64,000 nt of DNA from positions 186,001-250,000 of the forward strand of contig CANTFK010000800.1 of NCBI GenBank assembly GCA_947646735.1, in the 5' to 3' direction. Below the pieces are notes generated by a model. The model made no database searches. It worked only from the letters and a program-made list of their open reading frames with translations, and was not told the origin of the DNA. This stretch comes from Peronospora farinosa. Taxonomy: Eukaryota; Oomycota; Peronosporomycetes; Peronosporales; Peronosporaceae. The position numbers and the translations under genes are program-made. Below are positions 31,205-41,847 of this stretch, piece after piece; the first letter of the stretch is position 1; each line of letters opens with the position of its first letter.

Positions 31205-32541
31205 ATGGCCAAAGAGCAGCAACAATTGAGCATGGGGAAGCTACGTGGTTATGACTTTTATCGCGCGATTGGCTCGCCAAAACGGATTGTAGCGCCTATG
31301 GTGAGCTTCAGTAGTTGATCTTGTATCATGTTGCATTGAAATCGGTTGAAATTTACCGCGTAATGCCATCGTAATGCTCAATTGAAGTGGCTAACAAACA
31401 TATTGACAGAATGTGTGTACTTTACTTTTCCATAGGTCGATCAGTCTGAATTGGCCTTCCGGATGCTGTGTCGGACACTTGGAGCCGACTGTTGCTACAC
31501 GCCTATGCTTCATAGTCGTCTGTTCACTGAGAGTGTCGAGTACCGGGAGAAAATGCTCGAGCACCACATTCAAGACCGGCCGCTCATCGTACAGGTTGGT
31601 GCTTTGTCCTTATAGAGAGTATTCGGACCTATTTTATTGACAAAATGTGCATATAACAGTTCTGTGGTAATGACCCAAAGACCGTATTGATGGCAGCCAA
31701 GATGGTGGAAAGCCATTGCGATGCTGTGGATCTGAATTTAGGCTGTCCACAGGGCATTGCTCGAAAGGGACATTATGGATCTTTTCTTATGCACGACAAG
31801 AACACGGTCAAATCCATTGTGGAGACACTAAGCAGAGGGCTCACAATTCCAGTGACGGTCAAGATTCGGGTATTTAATGATGACAATGAGACGTTGGAAT
31901 TCGCTGAGATGCTGGAGAAGGCTGGTTGTGATCTGTTGACAGTCCATGGACGCACTAAAGAGATGAACAAGACGGCCGTGCAGGAGGTAAACTGGGATAT
32001 TATCCGACGCATAAAAGAACGGTTAACTATCCCCGTGATTGCAAATGGAGGACTTGAGACACATGAGGATATTGCTCGTTGTCTTGAGGCTACAGGCTGC
32101 GACGGTGTCATGAGCTCCGAGGGGTTACTGGAGAATCCGGCGCTATTTGCTGACAGTAACAACAAACCCGGCCAAGACACGTCGTTCTTACAGCTAGCTA
32201 GACAATACCTAGAGTACGCTACGCTGTATCCACCTGCAAGCGACAAAATTGTTCGTGCACACCTCTTCAAGATGCTATTCCAGGACTTGCGTGTGCACTC
32301 GGAGTTGCGCGACGCGCTGGCGGCTGCCAAGTCTCAAAAGGAAATGGTGGACATTGTCGATGAGCTTGCTGTGCGATTAAAGAAAGCAGAAGACGACAAA
32401 GCAACACCTGAGATCAAGAAGACGACGTACGCCATGGAGACGAGCTGGTATCGCCGTCACCGACAAGGCCAGAAGAAGCTTCGACGCCGCGACTCGTACG
32501 AAAAGTGTCTCGATACGGGCTTTGGTAACTTGTTTGCGTGA
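31205..32541 (+). CDS. tRNA-dihydrouridine(16/17) synthase, Dus1 type
   Basis: Three exons, 31205-31300, 31436-31594 and 31660-32541, all spliced in phase 0 with GT-AG ends, give 378 residues; ATGs at 31187 and 31196 are also in frame. It is an FMN-dependent TIM barrel with KRIVAPM, SELAFRMLCR, YTPMLHSRLF, RPLIVQFCGNDP and DLNLGCPQ (with the catalytic Cys), then GHYGSFLM, VTVKIRVF, LLTVHGRTKE and IPVIANGG. The enzyme reduces uridines 16/17 in the D-loop of tRNA with NADPH. The C-terminus is basic (RRHRQGQKKLRRR), plausibly for tRNA binding. The start is chosen at the ATG closest to the conserved core. Confidence 0.92.
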
Positions 32542-32695
32542 GCTGAGATCCGTGGCTGAGACGGGGCAGTGCATTGCATTGCTAGCAAATAGTTTATAGA
32601 TTCTTGGCATCCGAGTTGCAGAATTAGTTTGTGGTTGTCTATATTGCCTTGTATTTGTTGCTGGAAATGCTTCGTGCAAGTACCCTACTGCTACG

Positions 32696-35600
32696 TTATG
32701 ATGCTGAATTGAGTCCCATACCCCAACCAAGTTTTGCACGTTTTTCACGCGGGGGTAAGCTGCCGCCATCAACCATCGAACGCGAAGATCCAGTAGAAGC
32801 AGTGAAGCTAGCCGGCAGTGGGACATTCTCGCTGCTATCATGCATCTCCAATTCGTCAACACCAGAAGAGGCAGCGTCATGCAGGACTCCTCGTCGTGAA
32901 GTTGACGATGATTTCAATTTCCGCTTGCCACTTCTGATCTTTTGTCGGTCATGATGACTAGATCTGTCCCCGGGAGCTAACACATCGATTGCTGATGACA
33001 CAGATCGCTTGTGGCGTTGGTGGTCACTGCTGCTGTCTCTATGAGAGGAGTGATGATTCGAAGGTCGTGTCGATGCGCTACTACGGCTAGTGCTGCCAGC
33101 ACTTCGGTGCTTCTTGGTCTTCGATTTCAGCAAGTGCTGCATAAGTTTCCTTTTTTGCACGGTGAACGTCGGTGAGAGGCCAGCGAAGTCGAATGTCTGC
33201 TCGCCGCTACGAACACTGTTAAAGTAACGCATATCTAAGAGCTTTTTCAACGTGCTGCGCCTTGCAGGGTCCAACTGAAGCATTGCCTCAAGCACTTCGA
33301 CCGCATCCTCGGGAAAGTCTGGGATTTTAGATTGTTGTTCGACTAGTGTCTTGCGGAGGCGCGTCTTGTACTCGTGCTTGGGCCGAAACGTATTGTACAG
33401 CGGGAGTTTGTTTGCATTTTCCCACGATGAACTCGGTGCGCCGCAAAGACGATAAATCAGGTCAAGCTGTACCTTCAGGTCCTGTCCTTGCAATAACGAC
33501 ATCTTCTCAAGGAGAACAGCAAGAGCCACACAACCTGCCGACCATACGTCCGAGCGCCACGTATACTTCGTTTCGCCAAGCAGTACTTCAGGCGCAGTTA
33601 TGTACAGCCACGCGCCGTAACAGTGTTCTTTACGTTCACCATCAGTCATTTCATAAGCAGCAATGGAAGAACCTTCACGACCCTTTGGCTTAATGTTAGC
33701 GGTCTTGCGCATTGCATGGAAGCCACCCAGTTTGACACCATTCTTAAACACTAAGAGATGCGAGAGGGCGACGAAGCGGTGGACATACCCTTGATCGTGG
33801 ACAGCAGAGAGACTTTGCAGCATATCAAAAATGGCTTTCTTACGCAGCTCCCATGGGAGCGATACGCGAGCCTCAAAAATACCCGAGAGCATGTGCAAGG
33901 GCTGCTCAAACGCCAAGTAGTGCTTTTGTGGGGTCAGCTTGTCTATCCCTTCAGGCAAAGGATTACCATCCTCATCAATTGTAGCTGCGATTAAGTCTAG
34001 ATCATCAGCGTCGGTACTGGTAGCTCCTGATTCGTTCGTCTGCCGGTCCTTGCAATCAGCCGGGAAAATAATTCCATAAAGCTTCATAAAATGATCCGGC
34101 AAGAGTGATGAAAGGGTGGTTGCCACAGACAGCTCGCGCAGGCACGCTTCGTTAATGCCTCTTTCTTCCGTGAAAAACGTCTCCTGCTCAAGGTATGGCC
34201 ACGACTGCAGATATACAGGCCGCCCAGCCAGATCAAGACTCACCTTACTTGAGATCACTCCCAAAAAAGCTCGTTTCCGAATGGACTCAACCTTGGTAAT
34301 CTCATCTGTGTGTAAGCGAATACCCTCGACTCTTGTGTCATTTGCGCCAACTGCAACTTTCTTCGGGAAGATAGATAACGCCGACACAATGCTCACACTA
34401 TCAATATGTTGACTTGTCGTCCAGCTGGGAACTGGCACTGAGCTTCCCGTTGCCTTGGGCGTGATCGAACTCGTCTCTCCGCCCAGCGAGGATGTCACAG
34501 CCGAAGATTTACCTGCTGTCATTAGAAATGCACTTGTTGCCGGCGAAGACACAGCAGCTGACACCGCATTTGTGCTCAACACTGAAGAACCGGTTGGTAA
34601 GCTGGACAGTGTAGACACAATAGCCCATTGCCTCAGTAGTCGAGCTATCTGTTCAGAAATCTCCACATTCTTTTTCTCCCGAGGCACAGCAAACTGTTCC
34701 AGGTCAAACTCACTTGAGCCATTCTTCGGCTGTTTCTGCTGCGCTGTCTGTGACTGTTTCTGCAAGCGCACCCACCGATCTTTCAACTGCGTACAAATGG
34801 ACAAAGAGCAATTCAGCAGCATATGCGCTTCGACTCCTTTAGATTGCAAGTCTAGTTGTGGCAGAAATGCGGGAACTTTGACGATCGGAGAGGATGGACT
34901 GGAGCTCAGCACTTCGATGACAGCAGCGCTCACGTACAGCACACTTAGCATAACGCACTCTGCTGGGGTGTGCGTCCAAATTGGCAACGGCAAGACTTCC
35001 GATACCAAGTGCTTAGCTTCTTTTTGCACTTCAGGTGGAGGCATCGATTGAAGAAACGGGGCCATTTGATGGGCATTGTAGCTTTGAGACAACGCTACGA
35101 GCTTCTTCGATCCTTTGCGTGTTGTAAGAAGATCCAACAGCGCGTAGGGATCTTCTGCCGTTACGTCATAATGCAGCCCTTCGAGTAACTCGCCCTCCGC
35201 TTTAACAAGGCGGCGCTTAAGGACTCCAAGCTCAGGTGAGGCGGCTGTAAGGCGTTCGACGGCAGAGGAACCATGCTTTGCCTTGTACACTTCTTTCACA
35301 AATGCTGTCCATGGCACTTTTCGAGCGTGGGCCTTCAAGAACAAGTGTAGCATCGTCGCAGCGTAGATGTCAACCTCCATAGGCATTGCGTGAAACGTGA
35401 AGTACCTGTTCAGCGCGATTATGGCACTGGTGGCATCCTCTCGGTCGAGACGCAATCCTTTGGCAATGTGAAAAATACTTTTCACGTATTTCACCCGCAG
35501 CGTTTCTTCCAGTGACGCCGATAACACTTGCTGAACAGCCAGATTCTTCAGCTGCTCTTCGGTAACAAGCCAATTGAGCTTTCGGCCAAAGCAATAAGGA

Positions 35601-37276
35601 TTTATCCGTTTTATCTCGGGCACGCTTTCCTTCCCTGCTGAAGGCAATGTAGCACTCCTGTCCGCCATTCCCTGATGACGCATCATCTGCACCTTACTTT
35701 TCTGATGACGAAAGTTCTCTAACTCTTTGGCGCCGGCTTGATAAACTCGTAACATGTTATCGAGTAGATTACGGTGGTCCAAGGTACGACGAAACGAGGA
35801 TGCAAGCTCGTTATTTTCCAATTCCACAAGTGCCCAGCCCGTCCCATCCAGAAAATGAAACACGTCTGCATTTACCAGTGCATTTGGATGCTTCCGGCTG
35901 ATAAACAAGCTACGCAGGGCACGTGCATCGTACTCTTTCGGCAAAAACTTCACCAGCAACTTGTTGGATACCACTTTGCCATCGCGGTCAAACAACTCAC
36001 CAAACTGATTCTTCTTGCTCGTACTGAAGCTGCTCTCCAATCTGGCCATCGCCACCGGTGACGGAGTGCGGACAAGCGACTGTGGTATTGCTTCCCCCTT
36101 AGGAGATGGATTTGTGCTCCCATCAGCACTCGACATCCCCGACAAAGTCGGTACAAAACGTTTTTTTGGAATTGCAAAGATCGCCTCTGCTTCTTTATCC
36201 CCAGGGGGACAGAAAATTTGCCATCCATTCTCCTTGAGTTGCACATACTGTTTCTCCGCTACATCAAGCTCTTCTTCAGCGTCATTTTCATCAGTCTCGT
36301 ATCCTGCAGGTTCAAGCAAATCCTCAACTTCATACCGATCATGCTCGTCGTCATAAGCCTTGATAAGCTGCACATCGTACGCCGTTTTATCCTCTGGCGA
36401 GAGAAAGACTCGCACACGTCGTCCAACCAATGCTAGTCCACTTTCCTGTCTCTCAGGGTCACGAAAGTATCCTGTCTGAGTCTCTGCATTCGGCAGCACC
36501 TCATTCTGTGTCCCAATCACGCCTTTACAATTTTTTGCGCCACAGAAACATTTAATCTGTCTCGATCCTAACGCTTTCCATTGATAATCAAACGTAAGTT
36601 CCTCTCCGACGTCAAGATCTCGTAATGCAATGACTGCAATCCTCGTTTCTCCTTTGACCATCCATTTTTCCGTTTTGCAATTCGGATCACAACTATGATT
36701 CACAAATCTTGTAAAACTTCCTTTGGTTCGTGCATCAATATAAACACCAGGAGCCAATAACAAATAGTAAAAATTAAGTTCGTGTCGCGGAACACTTTTT
36801 AATCGTCGGGCCAGTTCTTTGGGGTCAATGATTTCACCCACATATTCACCCACAATCCCACGTTGGGCAATTTTTTCGGTTGTACGGACACCATAACCTT
36901 TATGTTCCGTTTTAAATGGTTCCAATTGTGGATACTCTTCCGGATGTTGCAATCTTTGATTCCGACAAAACCCACCGGCAACACACGAGGACGAACACTC
37001 GATATATGTTGCAAAATTAAGACACGACACATCATCACAACGGCGAGTTTCTTCGTCCTGGCGTTCAATTGCGTCGGGAAACGTACAAAAACAACGTCCA
37101 CCGTCCTCTTCTTCGTCTTCGTATTCTTCGTTTTGACGTGCTCGTCGTCGTACTTTCTCCCGTGCAAGATGACGCAATGGATACTCGTTCCGTGAAATGA
37201 GTTGAACGTTACGAAGTGCTTGTAATTGGTCGAAACTCGTCGTCTCGGGTGATTCCAGCGGTGAAGAAGTACTCAT
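32696..37276 (-). CDS. SET-domain methyltransferase fused to Tudor-like, RRM-like, cyclin and CDK-like pseudokinase domains
   Basis: One uninterrupted frame of 1526 residues from ATG 37276 (an upstream frame to 37366 adds a hydrophobic stretch and is rejected). Domains in order: AWS-like cysteines (62-105); SET at about 118-245 with GEYVGEI, FVNHSCDPNC and ELTFDY; post-SET CFCGAKNCKG (243-252); Tudor-like 282-325; RRM-like 437-512; cyclin fold like K/L/T at 557-725 with a second half at 745-795; low-complexity linker; CDK-like kinase fold at about 1000-1355 with APE (1228-1230) and SDVWSAGCV. The kinase lacks the catalytic Asp (HRF for HRD) and the DFG Asp (GGF), and no VAIK Lys is visible, so it is a pseudokinase. 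The AWS-SET-postSET part suggests Set2/ASH1-type H3K36 methylation. The tail is Ser/Arg/Lys rich. Confidence 0.9.
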   Translation of the reverse strand: MSTSSPLESPETTSFDQLQALRNVQLISRNEYPLRHLAREKVRRRARQNEEYEDEEEDGGRCFCTFPDAIERQDEETRRCDDVSCLNFATYIECSSSCVAGGFCRNQRLQHPEEYPQLEPFKTEHKGYGVRTTEKIAQRGIVGEYVGEIIDPKELARRLKSVPRHELNFYYLLLAPGVYIDARTKGSFTRFVNHSCDPNCKTEKWMVKGETRIAVIALRDLDVGEELTFDYQWKALGSRQIKCFCGAKNCKGVIGTQNEVLPNAETQTGYFRDPERQESGLALVGRRVRVFLSPEDKTAYDVQLIKAYDDEHDRYEVEDLLEPAGYETDENDAEEELDVAEKQYVQLKENGWQIFCPPGDKEAEAIFAIPKKRFVPTLSGMSSADGSTNPSPKGEAIPQSLVRTPSPVAMARLESSFSTSKKNQFGELFDRDGKVVSNKLLVKFLPKEYDARALRSLFISRKHPNALVNADVFHFLDGTGWALVELENNELASSFRRTLDHRNLLDNMLRVYQAGAKELENFRHQKSKVQMMRHQGMADRSATLPSAGKESVPEIKRINPYCFGRKLNWLVTEEQLKNLAVQQVLSASLEETLRVKYVKSIFHIAKGLRLDREDATSAIIALNRYFTFHAMPMEVDIYAATMLHLFLKAHARKVPWTAFVKEVYKAKHGSSAVERLTAASPELGVLKRRLVKAEGELLEGLHYDVTAEDPYALLDLLTTRKGSKKLVALSQSYNAHQMAPFLQSMPPPEVQKEAKHLVSEVLPLPIWTHTPAECVMLSVLYVSAAVIEVLSSSPSSPIVKVPAFLPQLDLQSKGVEAHMLLNCSLSICTQLKDRWVRLQKQSQTAQQKQPKNGSSEFDLEQFAVPREKKNVEISEQIARLLRQWAIVSTLSSLPTGSSVLSTNAVSAAVSSPATSAFLMTAGKSSAVTSSLGGETSSITPKATGSSVPVPSWTTSQHIDSVSIVSALSIFPKKVAVGANDTRVEGIRLHTDEITKVESIRKRAFLGVISSKVSLDLAGRPVYLQSWPYLEQETFFTEERGINEACLRELSVATTLSSLLPDHFMKLYGIIFPADCKDRQTNESGATSTDADDLDLIAATIDEDGNPLPEGIDKLTPQKHYLAFEQPLHMLSGIFEARVSLPWELRKKAIFDMLQSLSAVHDQGYVHRFVALSHLLVFKNGVKLGGFHAMRKTANIKPKGREGSSIAAYEMTDGERKEHCYGAWLYITAPEVLLGETKYTWRSDVWSAGCVALAVLLEKMSLLQGQDLKVQLDLIYRLCGAPSSSWENANKLPLYNTFRPKHEYKTRLRKTLVEQQSKIPDFPEDAVEVLEAMLQLDPARRSTLKKLLDMRYFNSVRSGEQTFDFAGLSPTFTVQKRKLMQHLLKSKTKKHRSAGSTSRSSASTRPSNHHSSHRDSSSDHQRHKRSVSSAIDVLAPGDRSSHHDRQKIRSGKRKLKSSSTSRRGVLHDAASSGVDELEMHDSSENVPLPASFTASTGSSRSMVDGGSLPPREKRAKLGWGMGLNSAS

Positions 37277-37703
37277 TCTTATTATAGTGAGCTTTTCTAA
37301 AGGACTAAATAAAAACAATTGGCCGGGAAGGAATGTGTAGCCAATTGATAATAGAAAATGGTACATTGTACCAAGAAAGGAAGTTCGTAATCAGAGACTG
37401 AGTGCAAATACCGGTATTGTGTCGGTTTGACAGTGTGCACGGTAGATTGGCTGGGGGATCGATAAGCTTCAACTTGTAGACAAAATGTACTAAGCGGCGG
37501 TGGCATTTTGTAAGGCATCTACGGTCTTTTTTTCTCTGCACGATGTAGTTGGCACGACTACGAGACAAATTCCGTGGCAATTGCCAACTTGGCAGCTCTT
37601 GAATTGACATGTCTGCCCCAAGTTACTAAAATCTCATAGTGAGTTTATTAGCCATTTACGTTCAAAGTTGTTTGAAGCGTGTGACTTCGTTCCAACGCAA
37701 GCT
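37277..37703. other. intergenic region upstream of the SET-fusion gene
   Basis: 427 bp with no credible ORF. It must hold the promoter of the SET-fusion gene and the 3' region of the leftmost GH72 copy. Confidence 0.5.
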
Positions 37704-39575
37704 CTAAGAGAAGGAGAATAGAGTGATAGCGGCCAGTACTGAAAGCAGGAACTTTGTCGACCGTGTGATCGAGACAGCTGAAACCGTAGAATCGGACGAG
37801 ATCAAGACAGATGCACCGTTACTTTCATCATTTGTCGGTGGCACCTTGTCGCCAAATTTCGTTTTCGATGAAAAGTGCACGTACGAGTTGGCTTTTTTTG
37901 CCCTTGCACACGGGCTGCGTAACGGCGCACTCCAACAGAGGCACTGTAACAAATATTGCCAAAGCGCAGTCAATCACAAGATATCCGCTTTCGCACACGA
38001 TTGAATGTTCCATCACTTACCTTCGGGCGTCGTCGGCAATTTAATCGACACATTCTTTGGGCAACTTTGAATCCCATCGCGTTTAGGAGTGTAGCTTTCG
38101 TACTCCACCGTCGATGCAGCCGTGGTTGTGTACGCTTTCTTGAGATTTTCGTACTCTGGGTACGGGGTGAAAACGCACTCGACTTTGTTGTTGTCGCAGT
38201 CATTCGGTTGAAAGTATCCGACGCCGTATTTTCCTTCATCTGCTGTTTTGGTCAAAGCTGGAGCCACAAGGTACAGACAATTGGCGTTAGACAATCAACA
38301 CCTTGCACTTCAAACATCAGCCTGGGAGTTTCATACCTGCGCTGTCCACCAGATTGGCGACTTCCGTGGTGAACTCGAACACATTCCCACCCACAATCTC
38401 TTCCGTCATCTCCTTTTCTTCATTCATCCATTTCGCCTGGACAAGGAAGACAAAAGACACACTTACATCACCCGCTATCAAAGTGGTGTGCCAGTGTGTT
38501 GATCTTACATCTTTGAACGTTCGCTGACTCTCGTAGCCATCGATAGTGTTCACACCTTTGTTGCAACCAAACTCGCCGAACATTAGCGGACGGGAATAGC
38601 CAACCTGAGCGTATTCCTTCATCAGTTTCTTCAGACCAGCTGATTGCGAGTACTCCGCGTTCTTAGGATCGCACTCGACGTACGGGTTGAAGCCCATCCT
38701 GTCAATTGCAAAAACATGAGGTGATCTGTGCCTCAAAAGTATGATCACGTGTCAAACAGCTTACCATTCAGCACGCGTGTACTCGTCATCATCCACAGCG
38801 CAATCATAGTACCCGATCCATTTCTCGCGAGGAGGAATGTCGGCAATGTCGAGACCAATTGGCACCTGACGTACAGACCCGGAACAACTCGCAGCATAAC
38901 TTCGAGTGTCACGCAGGAAAGCCTTGACACAAGGAGCTGTCGCAGTGCCATCGGCTCCGTTCTCCACCTGTAGATTGTTTTCGTTACCCACGCTGAAGCC
39001 CAACGTATTATCGTACACGGCAAACGCGTTGTACACCATTTGTGCACGGGTGAGGAGTTCGTCGGGGTAGCACTTGGGTTTGGCAAGTAGTCGAGTACCG
39101 AGCAGTCTTTGCATCTGTCACATTGATGCAAGGACTATCAGACACCAACAAACCAACAAACTAGAACTGCCATAGTCCTACGAGATACTTACGGAGCAGT
39201 GATGCCGACTAAGACGTAAATGCCTGCTTCCGAACACGCACACATGAACTCGTCGTGCGGAAGACTTGGATCCACCGAATACAGACGGATGGTATTTACA
39301 CCCAAATCCTTTAGAATTTCAAGATGTGGCTTCCACACATCCTTATGCTTGTCCGCTGCCCAGTCGTAGTTACCTACTTCAGCCCATTTACCTTTGTTGG
39401 GACGGGGGTAGTAGGCCATTCCTTTCATACGGAATTCAAGACCCGTCTTGGAATCAAAAAACTTGTTGCCTTTGGTGATGATCGGGGGCAGCCACGCATC
39501 AGCAAGTGACATTGCGACAGCAGCACATAGTGTGACCGTAGTACAAAGGTTTCGAGCACGAAAACTTAACCTCAT
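37704..39575 (-). pseudogene. GH72 beta-1,3-glucanosyltransferase, copy 1 (two frameshifts)
   Basis: Exons 39193-39575, 38765-39114, 38509-38698, 38337-38436, 38021-38257 and 37704-37943 follow the array model. Exon 2 has two extra bases (TTGGGTTTGGC near 39080, against TTGGGTGGC in the other copies), which shifts frame after VLDYLP. Exon 6 has a T7/A7 run (about 37892-37898) that needs one base fewer to reach the GPI-type tail. Exons 4-6 differ strongly from the other copies (for example AALTKTADEGKYGVGYF), while exon 1 and the promoter are identical to copies 2-5. It is therefore the surviving left ancestor of the array and is probably inactive. Confidence 0.8.
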
Positions 39576-39776
39576 GACTATCACCTCCACGGACGAAATT
39601 ACACTGACAGGAAGGTTTCTTACGTGGAATTTTGCTCGAAATGGGGACAGGCGGTATTGATCGAAGTCGACTACAGGCTCAACAAAACGACCGACAACTA
39701 ATTTTCATGTATAGTTTAACCACTTTGTGAACAACTAAGTGCGCTACAAAAGGCGTTTAGAGGTGTGTCATACGCT

Positions 39777-41646
39777 CTAGAAGACGGACATGGCGGTGAC
39801 AGCAACCGCTGCCACAGACAACAAAAGCGCAGCCGCAGAAGTCGTACTAGCGTCATTGCTACTCTTTTCCGTGGCAGAGATAGTGCCGACCTCGTCATTC
39901 GACGGTTTCCGCTTTGGGGCCGGTGCATGATGCTCGTAGCTGTTGGCCTTCACGCCATTGCACACCGGTTGCGCCCTCGTGCATTCGAGAATCGGGACTG
40001 CAACAATGTTACAACACAAGGGATATTAACACGGTAAGATATTTCAACCAGACTTGAACACTCAATGATAGAACTCAATAACTCACCCTTGGGTGTCGGT
40101 GGTAACTTAATCGACATCTTCTTTGGACACGATAAAATTGTATTACGCGTAGGCGTGTAGCTGTCGTGTTTGAGAGTCGAGTTCTTGGTGGTTGTGTATG
40201 CTTCCTTGAGATTTTTGTACTCCGGGTACGGCGTGAAAATGCACTCGACATTAATGTTATCGCAATTAGCCGGTTGAAAGAATCCAACGCCGTACTTGCC
40301 AGCGTCAGCATATTTGTTCAAGGCTGCACACAAGGAAAAAGTAGCGGCAAAGTAAGTTTCAATTCACCAAACCGACCAAACAAACTCATCAGCCTCGTAC
40401 TCTTGGACTCAACCAGATTGGCAACTTCCGTGGTGAACTCGAACACATTCCCACCCACGATCTCTTTCGTCATATCCGTCTCCTCGTTCATCCACTTTGC
40501 CTAAAAATATAAAAAACAGAGCACATAATGTGGTTAACAACACCTGTACCCGCCGTTGACATCAAACGCAAGCAAGCTTACATCTTTGAACGTTCGCTGA
40601 CTCTCGTAGCCATCGATAGTGTTCACACCTTTGTTGCAACCAAACTCGCCGAACATTAGCGGACGGGAATAGCCAACCTGAGCGTATTCCTTCATCAGTT
40701 TCTTCAGACCAGCTGATTGCGAGTACTCCGCGTTCTTAGGATCGCACTCGACGTACGGGTTGAAGCCCATCCTGTCAATTGCAAAAACATGAGGTGATCT
40801 GTGCCTCAAAAGTATGATCACGTGTCAAACAGCTTACCATTCAGCACGCGTGTACTCGTCATCATCCACAGCGCAATCATAGTACCCGATCCATTTCTCG
40901 CGAGGAGGAATGTCGGCAATGTCGAGACCAATTGGCACCTGACGTACAGACCCGGAACAACTCGCAGCATAACTTCGAGTGTCACGCAGGAAAGCCTTGA
41001 CACAAGGAGCTGTCGCAGTGCCATCGGCTCCGTTCTCCACCTGTAGATTGTTTTCGTTACCCACGCTGAAGCCCAGCGTATTATCGTACACGGCAAACGC
41101 GTTGTACACCATTTGTGCACGGGTGAGGAGTTCGTCGGGGTAGCACTTGGGTGGCAAGTAGTCGAGTACCGAGCAGTCTTTGCATCTGTCACATTGATGC
41201 AAGGACTATCAGACACCAACAAACCAACAAACTAGAACTGCCATAGTCCTACGAGATACTTACGGAGCAGTGATGCCGACTAAGACGTAAATGCCTGCTT
41301 CCGAACACGCACACATGAACTCGTCGTGCGGAAGACTTGGATCCACCGAATACAGACGGATGGTATTTACACCCAAATCCTTTAGAATTTCAAGATGTGG
41401 CTTCCACACATCCTTATGCTTGTCCGCTGCCCAGTCGTAGTTACCTACTTCAGCCCATTTACCTTTGTTGGGACGGGGGTAGTAGGCCATTCCTTTCATA
41501 CGGAATTCAAGACCCGTCTTGGAATCAAAAAACTTGTTGCCTTTGGTGATGATCGGGGGCAGCCACGCATCAGCAAGTGACATTGCGACAGCAGCACATA
41601 GTGTGACCGTAGTACAAAGGTTTCGAGCACGAAAACTTAACCTCAT
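39777..41646 (-). CDS. GH72 beta-1,3-glucanosyltransferase, copy 2 (reference model)
   Basis: Six exons: 41264-41646, 40838-41185, 40582-40771, 40401-40500, 40087-40323 and 39777-39997. They sum to 493 codons, and all phases agree. The start is ATG 41646 ([10 protein letters not shown]), because the longer frame starts with GTG. Signal peptide 1-27, mature start near [14 protein letters not shown]. It is a GH72 catalytic domain with acid/base Glu172 (VGNEN) and nucleophile Glu286 (FGEFGCN). A Cys-rich C-terminal segment follows ([29 protein letters not shown]). A Ser/Thr stretch and hydrophobic end ([19 protein letters not shown]) fit a GPI anchor. GH72 enzymes cut and re-join beta-1,3-glucan chains in the cell wall. 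The exon 4 donor is the least certain site. Confidence 0.9.
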
Positions 41647-41847
41647 GACTATCACCTCCACGGACGAAATTACACTGACAGGAAGGTTTCTTACGTGGAA
41701 TTTTGCTCGAAATGGGGACAGGCGGTATTGATCGAAGTCGACTACAGGCTCAACAAAACGACCGACAACTAATTTTCATGTATAGTTTAACCACTTTGTG
41801 AACAACTAAGTGCGCTACAAAAGGCGTTTAGAGGTGTGTCATACGCT

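Noticed and set aside
32696..32954. Small plus-strand frame overlapping the end of the SET-fusion gene
   Set aside because: It lies wholly inside the 3' coding part of a much stronger minus-strand gene.
37277..37366. Longer N-terminus of the SET-fusion protein
   Set aside because: The extra 30 residues are hydrophobic and untypical for a nuclear protein; the ATG at 37276 starts a normal Ser/Pro-rich N-terminus.
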